Shown: piece after piece, positions 56,801-64,000 of the stretch
Layout of the letters: every line of letters begins with the position of its first letter
Position numbering within the stretch: position 1 is the stretch's first letter
Origin: Cyrtodaria siliqua
Lineage: Eukaryota; Mollusca; Bivalvia; Adapedonta; Hiatellidae
Length of the DNA: 64,000 bases
Reading direction: 5' to 3'
Assembly: GCA_037043455.1 (NCBI GenBank)
Contig: JAWPHD010008258.1
Coordinates: forward strand, 53,438 to 117,437
Translations under genes and position numbers: made by a program
The notes under the pieces: model-generated
What the model was told of the DNA's origin: nothing
Seen by the model: only the letters and a program-made list of their open reading frames with translations
Database searches by the model: none

Positions 56801-59800
56801 GTAGACAATTAATACAGATATATCCCAATAGGTGTAGTAGACAATTAATACAGATATATCCCAGAAGGTGTAGTAGATAATTAATACATATATATCCAGT
56901 AGGTGTAGTAGACAATTAATACAGATATATCCAGTATGTGTAGATGACAATTAATACAGATATATCCCAGTAGGAGTAGTAGACAATTCATACTGCAGAT
57001 ATATCCACTAGGTGTAGTAGACAATTCATACAGATATATGCAGTAGGTGTAGTACACAATTAATACAGATATATCCAGTAGGTGTAGTAGACAATTCATA
57101 CAGCAGATATTACCAGTAGGTGTAGTAGACAATTAATACAGATATATCCAGTTGGTGTAGTATACAATTAATACAGATATATCCCAGTAGGTGTAGTAGA
57201 CAATTCATACAAATATATCCCAGTAGGTGTAGTAGACAATTAAAACAGATATATCCAGTTGGTGTAGTAGACAATTAATACAGATATATCCAGTAGGTGT
57301 AGTAGACAATTAATACAGATATATCCCAGTAGGTGTAGTAGACAATTAATACAGATATATCCCAGTAGGTGTAGTAGACAATTAATACAGATATATCCCA
57401 GTAGGTGTAGTAGACAATTAAAACATATATATCCAGTAGGTGTAGTAGAAAATTAATACATATATATCCAGTAGGTGTAGTAGACAATTAATACAGATAT
57501 ATCCAGTAGGTGTAGTAGACAATTAATACAAATATATCCCAGTAGGTGTAGTAGACAATTAATACGGATATATCCCAATAGGTGTAGTAGATAATTAATA
57601 CAGATATATCCCAGTAGGTGTAGTAGACAATTAATACATATATATCCAGTAGGTGTAGTAGACAATTAATACAGATATATACAGTAGGTGTAGTAGACAA
57701 TTAATACAGATATATCCCAGTAAAATATCACTGGCAGTAGGTGTAGTAGACAATTCATACAGATATATCCAGTAGGTGTAGTAGACAATTAATACAGATA
57801 TATCCCAGTAGGTGTAGTAGACAATTAATACATATATTCAGTAGGTGTAGTAGAAAATTAATACATATATATCCAGTAGGTGTAGTAGACAATTAATACA
57901 GATATATCCAGTAGGTGTAGTAGACAATTAATACAAATATATCCCAGTAGGTGTAGTAGACAATTAATACAGATATATCCCAATAGGTGTAGTAGACAAT
58001 TAATACAGATATATCCCAGAAGGTGTAGTAGATAATTAATACATATATATCCAGTAGGTGTAGTAGACAATTAATACAGATATATCCAGTAGGTGTAGAT
58101 GACAATTAATACAGATATATCCCAGTAGGAGTAGTAGACAATTCATACTGCAGATATATCCACTAGGTGTAGTAGACAATTCATACAGATATATGCAGTA
58201 GGTGTAGTACACAATTAATACAGATATATCCAGTAGGTGTAGTAGACAATTCATACAGCAGATATTACCAGTAGGTGTAGTAGACAATTAATACAGATAT
58301 ATCCAGTTGGTGTAGTATACAATTAATACAGATATATCCCAGTAGGTGTAGTAGACAATTCATACAAATATATCCCAGTAGGTGTAGTAGACAATTAAAA
58401 CAGATATATCCAGTTGGTGTAGTAGACAATTAATACAGATATATCCAGTAGGTGTAGTAGACAATTAATACAGATATATCCCAGTAGGTGTAGTAGACAA
58501 TTAATACAGATATATCCCAGTAGGTGTAGTAGACAATTAATACAGATATATCCCAGTAGGTGTAGTAGACAATTAATACAGATATATCCAGTAGGTGTAG
58601 TAGACAATTAATACAGATATATCCCAGTAGGTGTAGTAGACAATTAATACAGATATATCCCAGTAAAATATCACTGGCAGTAGGTGTAGTAGACATATCC
58701 AGTAGGTGCAGTAGACAATTAATACAGATATATCCAGTTGGTGTAGTAGACAATTAATACAGATATATCCCAGTAGGTGTAGTAGACAATTAATACAGAT
58801 ATATCCAGTAGGTGTAGTAGACAATTAATACAGATATATCCCAGTAGGTGTAGTAGACAATTAATACAGGTATATCCCAGTAAAATAATACTGGCGGTAG
58901 GTGTAGTAGACATATCCAGTAGGTGTAGTAGACAATTAATACATATATATCCCTGTAAAATATCACTGGCAGTAGGTGTAGTAGACAATTCATACATATA
59001 TATCCAGTAGGTGTAGTAGACAATTCATACTGCAGATATATCCAGTAGGTGTAGTAGACAATTAATACAGATATATCACAATAGGTGTAGTAGACAATTA
59101 ATACAGATATATCCCAGTAGGTGTAGTAGACAATTAATACATATATATCCAGTAGGTGTAGTAGACAATTAATACATATATATCCCAGTAAAATATCACT
59201 GGCAGTAGGTGTAGTAGACAATTCATACAGATATATCCAGTAGGTGTAGTAGACAATTAATACAGATATATCCCAGTAAAATATCACTGGCAGTAGGTGT
59301 AGTAGACAATTCATACAGATATATCCAGTAGGTGTAGTAGACAATTAATACAGATATATCCCAGTAGGTGTAGTAGACAATTAATACATATATATCCAGT
59401 AGGTGTAGTAGAAAATTAATACATATATATCCAGTAGGTATAGTAGACAATTATTACAGATATATCCAGTAGGTGTAGTAGACAATTAATACAAATATAT
59501 CCCAGTAGGTGTAGTAGACAATTAATACAGATATATCCCAATAGGTGTAGTAGACAATTAATACAGATATATCCCAGTAGGTGTAGTAGACAATTAATTC
59601 ATATATATCCAGTAGGTGTAGTAGACAATTAATACAGATATATCCAGTAGGTGTAGTTGACAATGAATACAGATATATCCCAGTAGGAGTAGTAGACAAT
59701 TCATACTGCAGATACATGTATATCCACTAGGTGTAGTAGACAATTCAGACAGATATATGCAGTAGGTGTAGTACACAATTAATACAGATATATCCAGTAG

Positions 59801-62800
59801 GTGTAGTAGACAATTCATACTGCAGATATTACCAGTAGGTGTAGTAGACAATTAATACAGATATATCCAGTTGGTGTAGTATACAATTAATACAGATATA
59901 TCCCAGTAGGTGTAGTAGACAATTCATACAAATATATCCCAGTAGGTGTAGTGGACAATTAAAACAGATATATCCAGTTGGTGTAGTAGACAATTAATAC
60001 AGATATATCCAGTAGGTGTAGTAGACAATTAATACAGATATATCCCAGTAGGTGTAGTAGACAATTAATACAGATATATCCCAGTAGGTGTAGTAGACAA
60101 TTATTACAGATATATCCCAGTAGGTGTAGTAGACAATTAATACAGATATATCCAGTAGGTGTAGTAGACAATTAATACAGATATATCCCAGTAGGTGTAG
60201 TAGACAATTAATACAGATATACCCCAGTAAAATATCACTGGCAGTAGGTGTAGTAGACATATCCAGTAGGTGCAGTAGACAATTAATACAGATATATCCA
60301 GTTGGTATAGTAGACAATTAATACAGATATGTCCCAGTAGGTTAGTAGACAATTAATACAGATATATCCAGTAGGTGTAGTAGACAATTAATACAGATAT
60401 GTCCCAGTAGGTGTAGTAGACAATTAATACAGGTATATCCCAGTAAAATATCACTGGCAGTAGGTGTAGTAGACATATCCAGTAGGTGTAGTAGACAATT
60501 AATACATATATATCCCTGTAAAATATCACTGGCAGTAGGTGTAGTAGACAATTCATACATATATATCAAGTAGGTGTAGTAGACAATTCATACTGCAGAT
60601 ATATCCAGTAGGTGTAGTAAACAATTAATATAGATATATCCAGTAGGTGTAGTAGACAATTCATACAGATATATCCCAGTAGGTTTAGTAGACAATTAAT
60701 ACAGATATATCCCAGTAAAATATCACTGGCAGTAGGTGTAGTAGACAATTCATACAAATATATCCCAGTAAAATATCACTGGCAGTAGGTGTAGTAGACA
60801 ATTCATACAGATATATCCAGTAGGTGTAGTAGACAATTTATACAGATATATCCCAGTAAAATATCACTGGCAGTAGGTGTAGTAGACAATTCATACAGAT
60901 ATATCCAGTAGGTGTAGTAGACAATTTATACCGATATATCCCAGTAAAATATCACTGGCAATAGGTGTAGTAGACATATCCAGTAGGTGTAGTAGACAAT
61001 TAATACAGATATAACCCAGTAAAATATCACTGGCAGTAGGTGTAGTAGACAATTCATACAGATATATCCAGTAGGTGTAGTAGACAATTTATACAAATAT
61101 CTCCCAGTAAAATATCACTGGCAGTAGGTGTAGTAGACATATCCATAAGGTGTAGTAGACAATTAATACAGATATATCCAGTAGGTGTAGTTGACAATTA
61201 ATACAGATATATCCCAGTAGGTGTAGTAGACAATTCATACTGCAGATATATCCACTAGGTGTAGTAGACAATTCATACAGATATATCAAGTAGGTGTAGT
61301 AGACAATTAATACAGATATATCCAGCAGGTGTAGTAGACAATTCATACTGCAGATATATCCAGTAGGTGTAGTAGACAATTAATACAGATATATCCAGTA
61401 GGTGTAGTAGACAATTAATACAGATATATCCCAGTACGTGTAGTAGACAATTCATACAGATATATCAAGTAGGTGTAGTAGACAATTAATACAGATATAT
61501 CCAGCAGGTGTAGAAGACAATTCATACTGCAGATATATCCAGTAGGTGTAGTAGACAATTAATACAGATATATCCAGTACGTGTAGTAGACAATTAATAC
61601 AGATATATCCAGTAGGTGTAGTAGACAATGCAGATATATCCAGTAGGTGTAGTAGACAATTCATACAGATATATCCCAGTAGGTGTAGTAGACAATTAAT
61701 ACAGATATATCCCAGTAAAATATCACTGACAGTAGGTGTAGTAGACATATCCAGTAGGTGTAGTAGACAATTAATACAGATACATCCCTGTAAAATATCA
61801 CTGGCAGTAGGTGTAGTAGACAATTCATACAGATATATCCAGTAGGAGTAGTAGACAATTCATACTGCAGATATATCCAGTAGGTGTAGTAGACAATTAA
61901 TACCATTATATCCCAGTAAAATAGCATTGGCAGTAGGTGTAGTAGACAAATCATACATATATATCCAGTAGGTGTAGTAGACAACTAATACTGCAGATAT
62001 ATCCAGTAGGTGTAGTAGACAATTAATACAGATATATCCCAGTAAAATAGCACTGGCAGTAGGTGTAGTAGACAATTCATACAGATATATCCAGTAGGTG
62101 TAGTAGACAATTAATACTGCAGATATATCCAGTAGGTGTAGTAGACAATTTATACAGATATATCCCAGTAGGTGTAGTAGAAAATTAATACATATATATC
62201 CAGTAGGTATAGTAGACAATTAATACAGATATATCCAGTAGGTGTAGTAGACAATTAATACAAATATATCCCAGTAGGTGTAGTAGACAATTAATACAGA
62301 TATATCCCAATAGGTGTAGTAGACCAATTAATACAGATACTATCCCCAGTAGGTGTAGTAGACAATTAATAACATATATATCCAGTAGGTGTAGTAGACA
62401 ATTAATACAGATATATCCAGTAGGTGTAGTAGACAATTACATACAGATATATCCCAGTTGGTGTAGTAGACAATTAATACATATATAATCCAGTAGGTGT
62501 AGTAGAAAATTAATACATATATATCCAGTAGGTGTAGTAGACAATTAATACAGATATATCCAGTAGGTGTAGTAGACAATTAATACACATATATCCCAGT
62601 AGGTGTAGGTAGACAATTAATACGGATATATCCCAATAGGTGTAGTAGATAATTAATACAGATATATCCCAGTAGGTGTAGTAGACAATTAATACATATA
62701 TATCCAGTAGGTGTAGTAGACAATTAATACAGATATATACAGTAGGTGTAGTAGACAATTAATACAGATATAATCCCAGTAAAATATCACTGGCAGTAGG

Positions 62801-64000
62801 TGTAGTAGACAATTCATACAGATATATCCAGCAGGTGTAGTAGACAATTAATACAGATATATCCCAGAAGGTGTAGTAGACAAATAATACATATATTCAG
62901 TAGGTGTAGTAGAAATTAATACATATATATCCAGTAGGTGTAGTAGACAATTAATACAGATATATCCAGTAGGTGTGGTAGACAATTAATACAAATATAT
63001 CCCAGTAGGTGTAGTAGACAATTATACAGATATATCCCAATAAGGTGTAGTAGACAATTAATACAGATATATCCCAGTAGGTGTAGTAGATAATTAATAC
63101 ATATATATCCAGTAGGTGTAGTAGACAATTAATACAGATATATCCAGTAGGTGTAGTTGACAATTAATACAGATATAATCCCAGTAGGAGTAGTAGACAA
63201 TTCATACTGCAGATATATCCGCTAGGTGTAGTAGACAATTCATACAGATTATATGCACTAGGTGTAGTACACAATTAATACAGATATATCCAGTAGGTGT
63301 AGTAGACAATTCATACAGCAGATATTACCAGTAGGTGTAGTAGACAATTAATACAGATATATCCAGTTGGTGTAGTATACAATTAATACAGATATATCCC
63401 AGTAGGTGTAGTAGACAATTAATACAAATATATCCCAGTAGGTGTAGTAGACAATTAAAACATATATATTCCAGTTGGTGTAGTAGACAATTAATACAGA
63501 TATATCCAGTAGGTGTAGTAGACAATTAATACAGATATATTCCAGTAGGTGTAGTAGACAATTAATACAGATATATCCCAGTAGGTGTAGTAGACAATTA
63601 ATACAAATTATATCCCAGTAATGTGTAGTAGACAATTAATACAGATATATCCAGTAGGTGTAGTAGACAATTAATACAGATATATCCCAGTAGGGTGTAG
63701 TAGACAATTAATACAGATATATCCCAGTAAAATATCACTGGCAGTAGGTGTAGTCAGACATATCCAGTAGGTGCAGTAGACAATTAATATAGATATATCC
63801 AGTTGGTGAAGTAGACAATTAATACAGATATATCCCCAGTAGGTGTAGTAGACAATTAATACTAGATATATCCAGTAGGTGTAGTAGACAATTAATACAG
63901 ATATATCCCAGTAGGTGTAGTAGACAATTAATACAGGTATATCCCAGTAAAAATAATACTGGCGGTAGGTGTAGTAGACATATCCAGTAGGTGTAGTAGA
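50869..64000. repeat. 35/36-bp satellite, segment 3
   Basis: This is the longest segment, continuing past the window end. It mixes 35-, 36-, 38- and about 52-bp units and short TAGTAGACATATCCAG units. A 1155-bp higher-order repeat covers about 56298-57452 and 57453-58607 with near identity, and similar composite blocks recur with an offset of about 1560 bp (58395 and 59959). All minus-strand frames are stop-poor because of the unit sequence; none is coding. Single-base indels become frequent after about 62320. Confidence 0.97.

Noticed and set aside
46937..63635. Dozens of short minus-strand frames of 60-180 codons in segments 2 and 3
   Set aside because: Same cause as in segment 1. No codon constraint, start context or splice signals; identical frames recur at the higher-order repeat offset.

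Overview
The window reads as animal nuclear DNA, most likely from a bivalve mollusc. It is AT-rich, has introns with GT/AG borders, and carries tRNA-derived SINEs, hAT-type and Tc1/mariner-type MITEs, a broken LINE, a Helitron remnant and a Ty3/Gypsy element primed by tRNA-Leu. Several dispersed monomer families look like repeats commonly seen in bivalve genomes; that is from memory, and the species is not determined. There are no rRNA genes, CRISPR arrays or bacterial operons. Host coding content is very low.

Layout. 1-1536: 41-bp satellite. 1537-5635: dispersed repeats plus one cysteine-rich exon (2664-2819, minus). 5764-7574: 62-bp minisatellite. 7580-27500: a mosaic of ancient repeats, MITEs with terminal CAGGG and apparent 5-bp target duplications, SINE copies, fold-back hairpins, remnants of hAT and Helitron coding sequence, a broken serine-rich gene (22550-23264, minus) partly copied as an inverted repeat, and two related short exons resembling the start of a metallothionein. 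27541-30290: a 5'-truncated, multiply broken LINE. 30392-33351: a two-exon gene for a secreted protein with P-Q-G-S/T-G-E-E heptad repeats, with tandem arrays and a MITE in its intron. 33948-64000: a very long 35/36-bp satellite with several higher-order repeats, broken by a 10,045-bp LTR retrotransposon (36913-46957) and by a 620-bp unrelated block (50249-50868).

The LTR element is the most informative object. It lies on the minus strand and has two 1195-bp LTRs, a primer-binding site matching tRNA-Leu, a gag ORF, a canonical GGGAAAC slippery heptamer followed by a plausible pseudoknot, and pol in the -1 frame with two nonsense codons around the reverse transcriptase active site. Between pol and the 3' LTR lie two further overlapping ORFs that are not part of the Gypsy core. 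The first has two C2H2 zinc fingers and a good splice acceptor one base before its ATG, the arrangement expected of a spliced env-like or accessory gene.

Most long open frames in the window, especially on the minus strand across the arrays and across the secreted-protein exon, are artefacts of stop-free short repeats and are not annotated as genes. From about 62.3 kb to the end the array carries many single-base indels, so sequence quality there is suspect.
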